This document shows positions 1 through 5,722 of a DNA stretch of 5,722 bases, piece by piece (position 1 is the stretch's first letter; each line of letters starts with the position of its first letter). The notes beneath the pieces were generated by a model. That model did not search any database and was not told the DNA's origin. It saw only the letters and a program-made list of their open reading frames with translations. This DNA comes from Fidelibacterota bacterium. Lineage in GTDB: Bacteria > Fidelibacterota > UBA2242. Position numbers and translations under genes: made by a program. The stretch is from positions 1-5,722 of the forward strand of contig DPVY01000209.1 of the NCBI GenBank assembly GCA_003527965.1. Direction: 5' to 3'.

Positions 1-201
1 TTTTAATATATTATAAATTTCGAAAATAAGAGTATGAACTGCGAAACTTAAGTTAGAATTTTTAGTAAAGTATCTCCTGAATCCCATACCGTAGGTAAAA
101 ATGGTGGAACTTACATATCCGCAAGAGAGATAACAGTGAGCAGTAAAAGCTATTGAAGTGTAGGGTGATCCGGGTTGATTCTAAAAAATTATTTTTTCTA
201 C
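1..201. other. Upstream intergenic stretch with no recognised gene
   Basis: I see no supportable coding sequence here. Reading frames on both strands are interrupted or have no ribosome binding site and no recognisable protein motif. The ends are very AT-rich (1-70 and 181-200), whereas about 70-180 is more mixed in composition and could be a decayed gene, a mobile-element remnant or an untranslated RNA. I could not assign it to any family. A 10-bp perfect palindrome, AACTTAAGTT, lies at 45-54. The A/T tracts at 183-197 sit directly upstream of the promoter -35 and could act as an UP-like element. Confidence 0.5.
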
Positions 202-233
202 TTGACAATATTAAGGAAAAGTTTTTATATTTG
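202..233 (+). promoter_or_regulatory. Probable promoter of the galactose operon
   Basis: TTGACA at 202-207 is a perfect sigma70-type -35. It is followed after 17 bp by TTATAT at 225-230, a reasonable -10. The same DNA also fits the Bacteroidetes pattern: TTG at 202-204, 21 bp, then TATATTTG at 226-233, matching TAnnTTTG. Either reading puts the transcription start near 237-241, giving a leader of about 50 nt before the LacI-family gene. AT tracts lie just upstream. The promoter serves the regulator first and, from the tight spacing of the following genes, probably the whole operon. Confidence 0.75.
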
Positions 234-246
234 CAAACGTTTGCGA
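231..246. promoter_or_regulatory. LacI-family operator overlapping the promoter
   Basis: The core at 233-244, GCAAACGTTTGC, is a perfect 12-bp palindrome centred on CpG, the step that the hinge-helix leucines of LacI/PurR-type repressors pry open. It closely resembles the PurR/CcpA class of sites. It overlaps the end of the -10 element and the expected transcription start, so binding should block initiation. The adjacent gene encodes a LacI-family protein, so autoregulation of the operon is the natural inference. I found no second good copy in the other intergenic gaps of the window. Confidence 0.85.
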
Positions 247-251
247 GCAAT

Positions 252-270
252 GCAATATTATCAATATTGC
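252..270. repeat. Inverted repeat in the leader (8-bp arms, 3-nt spacer)
   Basis: GCAATATT at 252-259 and AATATTGC at 263-270 are exact reverse complements separated by ATC. In RNA this would be a small hairpin in the 5' leader, ending 10 nt before the AGGAG ribosome binding site of the regulator gene. As DNA it could be an additional protein-binding site close to the main operator. The stem is AT-rich and there is no T tract, so it is not a credible intrinsic terminator. Confidence 0.6.
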
Positions 271-288
271 TGAAAATATGAGGAGAAT

Positions 289-1302
289 ATGAAAAAAACC
301 GGTCTGGTAACTATCAAAGATATTGCAAAGCAATTGAATATTTCTCCGTCTACTGTCTCAAGAGCTCTACATAACCATCCCGATATTAGTCCTGAAACAA
401 AAAAAGCCGTTAATACTTTAGCCAAAGAGCTTGATTATCATCCTGACTCTGTCGCTCAGAGTCTTCAAAAAAGAAGAACAAATCTTATCGGAGTTATCGT
501 GCCTGAGATCAAGCATAATTTTTTCTCGGCAGCTATTAGCGGCATTGAAGATGTTGCCTATCGAGCCGGTTATGCGATTATCGTCTCCCAATCCAATGAA
601 AACTACGAACGAGAAGTAGTCAATGTGCGGGCGTTGATGTCTAACCGCGTGGCTGGATTGCTGATTTCGATTTCACAAAACACCACTGACAGTGAGCATT
701 TCAGGTTATTGGAGCGTCAGAATACGCCTTTTGTTTTTTTCGACAGGGTGTGTGAAGATGTAAACGCAAGTAAGGTTATGGTTGACGATTTTGCCGGCGC
801 CTATACAGCCACCGAACATCTGATAAAAAAAGGTTATCAGCGGATTGCTCATCTAGCTGGTCCGAAATATATTTCAATCAGCAAGAAGCGTCTCGAGGGC
901 TATAAGTCAGCCCTTAAGGAAAACGACATGTTTTATGATGAAAAATTAGTCGTTTTCGGTGGGATGAATGAAGAAGACGGGCGATCGGGTTTTCAGCAAC
1001 TGCTTCAGTTAGAACAAATGCCGGATGCAATATTTGCCGTCAATGATCCGGTTGCGATTGGTGCCTTTGAGAAGATCAAAGAGCATGGTCTGCGAATTCC
1101 AAAAGACATAGCATTGGTGGGATTTTCCAACAATCCGATTTCGGCGTTAGTTGATCCTCCGCTGACGACAGTAGATCAACCCGCTTATGAAGTGGGTAAA
1201 AGAGCCGCGATGCTGTTAATAGAGCAGATAAATTCCGGGGATGATTTTGTGCCCAGAGAAGAGGTGTTGAAAACCAAATTAATAGTCCGAAATTCGACTT
1301 GA
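289..1302 (+). CDS. LacI-family transcriptional regulator, likely galactose-operon repressor
   Basis: This is a 337-residue protein of normal LacI/GalR-family length. Residues 8-27 form the N-terminal helix-turn-helix, with the family signature TIKDIAKQLNISPSTVSRAL. Residues 51-62 form the hinge helix, with Ala56 and Leu59 at the positions that contact the minor groove. From residue 65 (NLIGVIVPEI) a periplasmic-binding-protein-like ligand domain runs to the end. It includes FFDR at 151-153, the RLEGY segment around Arg201 that normally touches the effector, AVNDPVAIGA at 250-259 and the IPKDIALVGFSN segment at 270-281. The ATG follows AGGAG at 281-285, with a rather short 3-nt spacer. TGA is followed in frame by TAA. 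It heads the operon directly behind a LacI-type operator, so autorepression is inferred. The effector cannot be read from sequence; galactose or a derivative is likely from the neighbours. Confidence 0.93.
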   Translation: MKKTGLVTIKDIAKQLNISPSTVSRALHNHPDISPETKKAVNTLAKELDYHPDSVAQSLQKRRTNLIGVIVPEIKHNFFSAAISGIEDVAYRAGYAIIVSQSNENYEREVVNVRALMSNRVAGLLISISQNTTDSEHFRLLERQNTPFVFFDRVCEDVNASKVMVDDFAGAYTATEHLIKKGYQRIAHLAGPKYISISKKRLEGYKSALKENDMFYDEKLVVFGGMNEEDGRSGFQQLLQLEQMPDAIFAVNDPVAIGAFEKIKEHGLRIPKDIALVGFSNNPISALVDPPLTTVDQPAYEVGKRAAMLLIEQINSGDDFVPREEVLKTKLIVRNST

Positions 1303-1344
1303 TAATGATTTTTGGTTGAGGAATTAAGAAGTGCTAAAAAATAA

Positions 1345-1350
1345 AAAGGG
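1345..1350 (+). promoter_or_regulatory. Distant ribosome binding site of the symporter gene
   Basis: AAAGGG at 1345-1350 is the only purine-rich anti-Shine-Dalgarno match ahead of the symporter start. It lies 11 nt from the ATG at 1362, which is longer than usual. Between them is an ATG immediately followed by TAA (1352-1357), so no upstream in-frame extension is possible through that ATG. The chosen start is supported by the N-terminus, which begins directly at the expected first membrane segment. Confidence 0.45.
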
Positions 1351-1361
1351 TATGTAACAAG

Positions 1362-2969
1362 ATGGAACAAATAGTATTTAGTTGGTATGATGGTTTAATA
1401 TTTTTGATGTTCTTTCTAGTTGTCGTGGCTTTCAGCATGTATAAAAGCCGCAAAGAAAAAACCGGGGAGGATTATTTTCTTGCAGGTCGACAATTAATCT
1501 GGCCCTTGATTGGTCTATCCATGATCGCGGCTAATATTTCTACAGAACAGTTCGTAGGGATGTCGGGGCAGGGCGCTGGTTCTGCCGGACTGGCGATTGC
1601 TTCTTATGAATGGATGGCGGCGATAACGATGGTTATTGTAGCAATTTTTCTTTTACCACATTTTCTCAGAGCAGGAATATATACATTTCCTGAATTTTTA
1701 GAATATCGATATTCACCAACAGCAAGAAACTTAATGGCATTTTATACTGTCCTAATCTATGTTTTTGTACTTATTGCATCTGTTGTATATACAGGTGGTT
1801 TGACAATTACCACTCTCTTTGCCGGCATAAAACCTTTCGGTATGGAAGTAACTTTAACAAAAGCTGTCTGGCTTGTAGGTATTATTGCCGCTATATATAC
1901 TATCTGGGGTGGGCTAAAAAGCATTGTCTGGGCAGACCTTTTCTTTGGTTCAAGTTTAATAATCGGTGGAATAGTCACTTTAATCATCGGTTTTGGTAAA
2001 GTTGGCGGAGTCGGGACATTTTTCGAAGTAAATCAGGATAAACTTCACATGATTCTTCCGGCTGATCACCCCGTATTACCATGGACAGCGCTGGTTTTTG
2101 GACTCTGGCTGCCAAATTTTTATTATTGGAGTGTTAATCAGTTTATAACACAAAGAACTTTGGCTGCCAAAAGTCTCAAAGAAGGGCAGATGGGGGTAAT
2201 TTTTGCCGCCTTCCTAAAACTTATAACTCCGTTCATAATCATTTTTCCCGGTATTATGGCATGGCAATTATTTAAAGGACAGATGACCGGTCCTGGCGGC
2301 ACAGATGCAGCTTTTCCACTTATTATAAGAAATATTATTCCGGCTGGGCTCAGAGGATTTATCTTTGCCGCAATTGGTGGCGCAGTAATTAGCTCACTGG
2401 CTTCAATGCTAAATTCTGCTTCAACAATCTTCACAATGGATATATATAAACGTATGATTGGAAAAGATATTTCCCAAAAGAATATTATTAATACTGGAAG
2501 AGTTTCAACTTTTATATTTCTAATTATCGGATGTTTAATTGCTCCGGTTTTAGCAAATCCAGCCTTAAAAGGAATATTTACCTATTTACAGGAATTTCAA
2601 GGATTTATTTCACCGGGTATTTTAGCGGCGTTTGCGTTTGGCATGATATTTAAGCGGGCGCCCAAAGCCGCGGGGGTAAGCGCCCTGGTACTCAATCCGA
2701 TAATTTATGGTATTTTGCTTGTTTTTTGCGGTACCTTACCCGTTTTTGAAAATATCCAGATTGTTCAAATTGCTTTCCTAAACCGAATGGCGATTACGTT
2801 TATAATCATAGTGATTGTTATGGCGATTATTACGTTAGTGAAACCTCTGGATAGACCGGTCACCATGCCCGAACGGAAAGATTTCGACATGCAATCTACA
2901 CCAGTCGTGAAATGGTTGGGTGCGACCGTCATCGTGGCTGTTGTAATGCTGTATGTTATTTTCTGGTGA
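1362..2969 (+). CDS. SSS-family sodium/sugar symporter, vSGLT-like (probable galactose transporter)
   Basis: This is a 535-residue inner-membrane protein of the solute:sodium symporter family (TC 2.A.21), expected to carry about 14 membrane helices, the last at about 515-534. It follows the Vibrio Na+/galactose transporter vSGLT closely: YFLAGR at 38-43, AANISTEQFVGMSG at 56-69, LAIASYEWM at 77-85, NFYYW at 252-256, QRTLAAKS at 264-271, FAAFLKL at 281-287, ISSLASMLNS at 343-352 and YLQEF at 408-412. Aligned with vSGLT from memory, the galactose contacts Gln69, Glu88, Asn260, Tyr263, Lys294 and Gln428 correspond to Gln63, Glu83, Asn252, Tyr255, Lys286 and Gln410, all kept. Ser91 becomes Ala86. 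The Na2-site serines are kept as Ser344 and Ser345. It lies between the regulator and catabolic genes, matching galactose (or related hexose) import. Glucose or another hexose remains possible. Confidence 0.93.
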   Translation: MEQIVFSWYDGLIFLMFFLVVVAFSMYKSRKEKTGEDYFLAGRQLIWPLIGLSMIAANISTEQFVGMSGQGAGSAGLAIASYEWMAAITMVIVAIFLLPHFLRAGIYTFPEFLEYRYSPTARNLMAFYTVLIYVFVLIASVVYTGGLTITTLFAGIKPFGMEVTLTKAVWLVGIIAAIYTIWGGLKSIVWADLFFGSSLIIGGIVTLIIGFGKVGGVGTFFEVNQDKLHMILPADHPVLPWTALVFGLWLPNFYYWSVNQFITQRTLAAKSLKEGQMGVIFAAFLKLITPFIIIFPGIMAWQLFKGQMTGPGGTDAAFPLIIRNIIPAGLRGFIFAAIGGAVISSLASMLNSASTIFTMDIYKRMIGKDISQKNIINTGRVSTFIFLIIGCLIAPVLANPALKGIFTYLQEFQGFISPGILAAFAFGMIFKRAPKAAGVSALVLNPIIYGILLVFCGTLPVFENIQIVQIAFLNRMAITFIIIVIVMAIITLVKPLDRPVTMPERKDFDMQSTPVVKWLGATVIVAVVMLYVIFW

Positions 2970-3000
2970 AAAGATTTATATACCTTAATTAACGAATTAA

Positions 3001-3006
3001 AGGGAG
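3001..3006 (+). promoter_or_regulatory. Strong ribosome binding site fixing the lipoprotein start
   Basis: AGGGAG at 3001-3006 lies 7 nt before the ATG at 3014. It is the best-spaced Shine-Dalgarno sequence in the window and supports the start that includes the signal peptide. The next plausible internal ATG (3158, Met49) has no comparable site upstream. Confidence 0.7.
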
Positions 3007-3013
3007 TTGGAAA

Positions 3014-4249
3014 ATGAAATGGAATTATAAAAGACCTTTGTTTGTTTTAATTTCAAGTTTGTTACTCTTTGTAGGTTGTGGCAATAAAACACAATGGGCA
3101 AATAACCTACAGCAACTGTTAACAAAAGAAGAAATTAATACGGAAATCGCTATCAAAATGGAACAGGTGAATAAATTTTTAGACGAAGAAGGATTAAAAG
3201 GAATTCTATTAACTCAAGTCCGAAATGTTTACTGGATGACCGCCGGTCTCACAAATAACCAGATCGTCCTTAACAAAGATATTGGAGCCGCTTCACTTTT
3301 AATAATGAGAAATGGTGAAAAATATGTTATATGCAGCGGCAGTGAAGCGGGCAGGTTGATGGATGAATCTTTGGGGGATTTAGGATATGAATTGATAATG
3401 TATAATTGGTATGAATCCAATCCCAATAAAGATGTGCGCGGAAGGATAATTAATGAATTGGCTAATGGTGGAATAATCGGAAGCGACATTGACTATCCGG
3501 GAACAGTATTGAAATCGGATCAACTCACTAAGTTACGCTATAGTTTAACCGATACGGAAATTAAAAGGTACAAGTGGTTGGGTAAAGAAACAGCTGAAGC
3601 CGTTGCAGAAGTTTGTCGTAAAATTAAACCGGGAATGAGCGAATTTGAAATTGAATATATGACTGCGAGTGAATTACGCTCCCGCGGAATTTTCCCAACG
3701 GTACTTTTAATTGCAGCGGATGAAAGAATCTACAATTACCGCCATGCACTTGCCGGTGGAGCGATATTAAAGAAATATGCAATGGTTAATGTCGTGGCTG
3801 AAAAATGGGGTATGCCGATAGCAGTTACCCGTTTCGTGCATTTCGGACCACTTCCTGAAGAGCTTGCCAAGAAAATAAAAGCCACTGCGGAAGTCAATGC
3901 CCGTTTTGAAGCGGAGACTGTTCCGGGGAAACCACTCGCTGAAATCTTTGATGAGTGTAAGGCCTGGTATGCCGATGTTGGTTTTGAAGGCGAGTGGCAG
4001 AAACATCATCAGGGTGGAGCAATCGGTTATAATGATCGGGAATATTGTATTTATCCCGGTATTAAAGGAACTATTCAAGAAAATCAGGCTTTTGCATGGA
4101 ATCCAACCATTACAGGTGCAAAAGTAGAAGATACAATTATTGCTAGCGGAAATGGAATAGAAGTAATTACTGTCTCTGAAGATTGGCCAACAATATCGAT
4201 CACGATCAATGGTAAAATATATCAACAGCCGGATATTCTAATTCGGTAA
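3014..4249 (+). CDS. Lipoprotein with M24 (creatinase/Xaa-Pro aminopeptidase) fold, predicted metal-site deficient
   Basis: This is a 411-residue protein. It starts with a lipoprotein-type signal peptide: basic MKWNYKR, a hydrophobic stretch at 8-20, and FVGC with the acylated cysteine at 22. Asp is absent at +2. Residues about 45-180 resemble the creatinase N-terminal domain and about 185-390 the pita-bread catalytic domain. In the canonical DxG...DxTR motif, the two metal Asp are Asn259 and Ala270, with Gly266, Thr272 and Arg273 still in register. The motif equivalent to GHGIGLxxHE reads GGAIGYNDRE at 334-343, so the metal His is Gly335. The first metal Glu (usual EP) is Asn363 in AWNP, and only Glu372 in VEDT is kept. 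Four of five ligands are therefore replaced while the frame is intact, which argues for an altered function rather than decay. Membrane anchoring is also unusual for this mostly cytosolic family. Substrate and role are unknown; co-transcription with galactose genes is inferred from 44-bp and 30-bp gaps. Confidence 0.85.
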   Translation: MKWNYKRPLFVLISSLLLFVGCGNKTQWANNLQQLLTKEEINTEIAIKMEQVNKFLDEEGLKGILLTQVRNVYWMTAGLTNNQIVLNKDIGAASLLIMRNGEKYVICSGSEAGRLMDESLGDLGYELIMYNWYESNPNKDVRGRIINELANGGIIGSDIDYPGTVLKSDQLTKLRYSLTDTEIKRYKWLGKETAEAVAEVCRKIKPGMSEFEIEYMTASELRSRGIFPTVLLIAADERIYNYRHALAGGAILKKYAMVNVVAEKWGMPIAVTRFVHFGPLPEELAKKIKATAEVNARFEAETVPGKPLAEIFDECKAWYADVGFEGEWQKHHQGGAIGYNDREYCIYPGIKGTIQENQAFAWNPTITGAKVEDTIIASGNGIEVITVSEDWPTISITINGKIYQQPDILIR

Positions 4250-4279
4250 TTTAAATTTCGCTTTTGCTTAAAAGAAGTA

Positions 4280-5323
4280 ATGGAATTTAGTTTTTCAGAT
4301 CATCCGCACAGACGTTACAATCCCCTTAAGGGAGAATGGGTCTTAGTATCCCCACACCGGACAAAAAGACCGTGGTTGGGCAAGCAGGAGGCTTCACCGT
4401 CTGATAACCGCCCGGCATATGAACCCGGATGTTATCTTTGCCCCGGGAATGAGCGGGCAGGTGGAAAAATAAATCCGCATTATACTTCAACCTACGTTTT
4501 TGACAATGATTTTGCGGCACTTCTTCCGGATACACCGCCTGCGATTAACGATGTTAATCCCTTAATGAAAAGTGAAAGCCTTCAGGGTGCCTGTCGGGTT
4601 ATATGTTTCTCACCGCGCCACGATCTTACATTAGCCAAAATGTCTGTTACTGAAATACAAGATGTGGTGAATGTCTGGGCTGAGCAGATCAGTGAACTTG
4701 GCAAGCGGTATCGTTGGGTGCAGATTTTTGAGAACAAAGGTGAAATAATGGGTTGTTCCAATCCGCACCCACACGGACAGATTTGGGCCGGCACGGTGCT
4801 TCCCAACGAACCCTTAAAGGAAGACCGGCAGCAACTGGTATATTTTAAAGATAACGGATCAAGAATGCTGCTCGATTATCTACAGCAGGAATTGGAGCAA
4901 AAGGAGCGGATTGTTGTTGAGAATAAGCATTGGGTGGCGCTTGTTCCGTTTTGGGCGGTCTGGCCCTTTGAAACGCTTTTGCTGCCCCGCCGACACGTTT
5001 TGCGCTTGCCTGATTTAACAATTGTCGAAAGAGAAGGACTTGCCGAGTTATTAAAGAGTCTTTTAACAAAGTATGACAATCTTTTTAATGTTTCCTTTCC
5101 TTATACGATGGGGTGGCATGGTGCTCCTACCGATATGGGAGATTATTCCTACTGGCAATTGCATGCACATTTTTATCCGCCGCTGCTACGCTCAGGCACG
5201 GTAAAAAAATTCATCGTGGGATATGAGATGCTTGCCGAGGTACAGCGCGATATTACGGCGGAGCAGGCAGCTGAAAGATTGAGGGAATTGCCGTCTATTC
5301 ACTATAAGGTGATGAGTGAGTAA
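4280..5323 (+). CDS. galT: Galactose-1-phosphate uridylyltransferase
   Basis: This cytosolic Leloir-pathway enzyme converts UDP-glucose and galactose-1-phosphate to UDP-galactose and glucose-1-phosphate through a uridylylated histidine. It has 347 residues, almost the length of the E. coli enzyme (348), and aligns along its whole length. The active-site run NPHPHGQIW is at 161-169, with nucleophile His165 and Gln167. The zinc ligands are Cys51 and Cys54 (CYLC), His114 (SPRH) and His163. The second metal site is also intact as Glu181, His280, His295 and His297. The C-terminal HAHFYPPLLRSGTVKKF and GYEMLAE segments are typical of the class I enzyme. The ATG is preceded only by a weak AAGAAG (4272-4277), so translation may depend on ribosomes arriving from the upstream gene, which ends 30 nt before. 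Two tandem TAA stops close it. Confidence 0.97.
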   Translation: MEFSFSDHPHRRYNPLKGEWVLVSPHRTKRPWLGKQEASPSDNRPAYEPGCYLCPGNERAGGKINPHYTSTYVFDNDFAALLPDTPPAINDVNPLMKSESLQGACRVICFSPRHDLTLAKMSVTEIQDVVNVWAEQISELGKRYRWVQIFENKGEIMGCSNPHPHGQIWAGTVLPNEPLKEDRQQLVYFKDNGSRMLLDYLQQELEQKERIVVENKHWVALVPFWAVWPFETLLLPRRHVLRLPDLTIVEREGLAELLKSLLTKYDNLFNVSFPYTMGWHGAPTDMGDYSYWQLHAHFYPPLLRSGTVKKFIVGYEMLAEVQRDITAEQAAERLRELPSIHYKVMSE

Positions 5324-5400
5324 TAAAAAGGAATTATTTTACTAATCCGGAATATGATGTGTTTATCTATTAATTTGAATATTTGTACGGAAAAAGGGAT
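5324..5400 (+). other. galT-epimerase intergenic gap
   Basis: This 77-bp AT-rich spacer is the longest gap after the regulator. I see no hairpin followed by T residues, no LacI-type operator and no convincing promoter. It ends in GGAAAAAGGGAT directly before the epimerase ATG, a purine-rich stretch that can serve as ribosome binding site. GGG lies only 2 nt from the start codon and GGA 9 nt. Read-through from galT is therefore the simplest assumption. Confidence 0.4.
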
Positions 5401-5722
5401 ATGTTCAATATAAAAAAAGAGGCATTCGGCGACTTTACGAAAGTAATTATTGAGAATAACGAGACCGGGGAATATATCGCGATTGTTCCTGAATTCGGAG
5501 GGAATGTATGTGCGATTGTATTAAATAAAGAGGGTCAGAATTATTCAATTTTAGACGGATATAAAACGCCCTCGGAAATAGTTGAACATCAAAATTTCAA
5601 GAGTTCTAAACTGTTGCCTTTTCCGAATAGAATTAAAGACGGGAAATATTTCTTTAAAGGGCGATCATATCAACTTCCCATTAATGAGCACGATGGGAAC
5701 CATGCCATTCACGGATTAATTT
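5401..5722 (+). CDS. galM: Aldose 1-epimerase (galactose mutarotase), 3'-truncated by the window
   Basis: An open frame of 107 codons runs off the window edge; the family is usually about 280-350 residues, so roughly a third is visible. The N-terminus gives the first strands of the beta-sandwich (IAIVPEFGGNVCAIVL, about 26-41). The family motif follows at 71-82, LLPFPNRIKDGK, with Arg77 matching the substrate-binding Arg of GalM. NHAIHGLI at 100-107 carries His104 (His96 in Lactococcus GalM). The second catalytic His, the Asp and the Glu base would lie beyond the window. The family interconverts alpha and beta anomers of galactose or glucose. Position after galT favours galactose mutarotase. 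A mutarotase for another sugar or a hexose-6-phosphate epimerase cannot be excluded from this fragment. Confidence 0.88.
   Translation, partial: MFNIKKEAFGDFTKVIIENNETGEYIAIVPEFGGNVCAIVLNKEGQNYSILDGYKTPSEIVEHQNFKSSKLLPFPNRIKDGKYFFKGRSYQLPINEHDGNHAIHGLI

Noticed and set aside
181..200. A-tract/T-tract inverted repeat as a terminator of an upstream gene
   Set aside because: The arms are only A-T pairs with no GC stem, so a stable terminator hairpin is not expected. It fits better as AT-rich DNA upstream of the -35.
62..250. Minus-strand open frame of 62 codons upstream of the regulator
   Set aside because: It crosses the promoter and operator, lacks a ribosome binding site, has no recognisable motif and shows a composition typical of AT-rich noncoding DNA.
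1352..1357. ATG-TAA start-stop pair between the ribosome binding site and the symporter start
   Set aside because: Such minimal open frames can stall ribosomes, but this ATG is only 1 nt from the AAAGGG, too close for efficient initiation. Coincidence is more likely.
3767..4225. Minus-strand open frame of 152 codons, the longest antisense frame
   Set aside because: It lies wholly inside the well-supported M24-fold gene and its translation is rich in Cys, Phe, Ile and Asn without any domain signature, as expected of an antisense shadow.
5354..5413. 19-codon open frame overlapping the epimerase start
   Set aside because: A leader peptide coupled to the epimerase was considered, but there is no ribosome binding site and no notable residue pattern, and frames this short are expected by chance.
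1..5722. CRISPR array, tRNA, rRNA, insertion sequence or phage genes
   Set aside because: I saw no regularly spaced repeats, no tRNA- or rRNA-like sequence, no transposase motif and no terminal inverted repeats. The window is filled by ordinary metabolic genes.

Overview
This window reads as the 5' part of one galactose uptake and utilisation operon, all on the + strand, from an AT-rich, probably Gram-negative bacterium. A lipoprotein-type signal peptide on one product, a Na+-coupled sugar transporter and Shine-Dalgarno-led genes fit this. The promoter can be read either as a sigma70-type site (TTGACA, 17 bp, TTATAT) or as a Bacteroidetes-type TTG...TAnnTTTG element. I lean towards a member of the Bacteroidetes/FCB assemblage, but the window has no marker gene and cannot settle this.

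Layout. Positions 1-201 hold no gene I can recognise. Positions 202-288 form a compact control region: a promoter, a LacI-family operator overlapping its -10 (perfect 12-bp core GCAAACGTTTGC), and then an inverted repeat in the leader. Five genes follow. They are a LacI-family regulator (289-1302), an SSS-family sodium/sugar symporter closely resembling the Vibrio galactose transporter vSGLT (1362-2969), a lipoprotein with the M24 'pita-bread' aminopeptidase fold (3014-4249), galT (4280-5323), and the start of an aldose 1-epimerase (5401 to the window edge). Gaps are 59, 44, 30 and 77 bp. None contains a convincing terminator or a second copy of the operator, so one transcript under one operator is the simplest reading.

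How the genes fit together. The symporter would bring galactose in with Na+. The epimerase would convert beta- to alpha-galactose. GalT would exchange galactose-1-phosphate with UDP-glucose. The regulator would repress its own operon until a sugar signal appears. Galactokinase and UDP-galactose 4-epimerase are not in the window and may lie downstream.

The odd member is the M24-like lipoprotein. By motif alignment, four of the five metal-binding residues of M24 peptidases are replaced (Asp to Asn259, Asp to Ala270, His to Gly335, Glu to Asn363), while the surrounding fold motifs are intact. It is therefore unlikely to be a normal metallo-aminopeptidase, and its role in a galactose operon is unexplained. 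This is the best candidate for new biology here. The rest is a fairly conventional Leloir-pathway locus.
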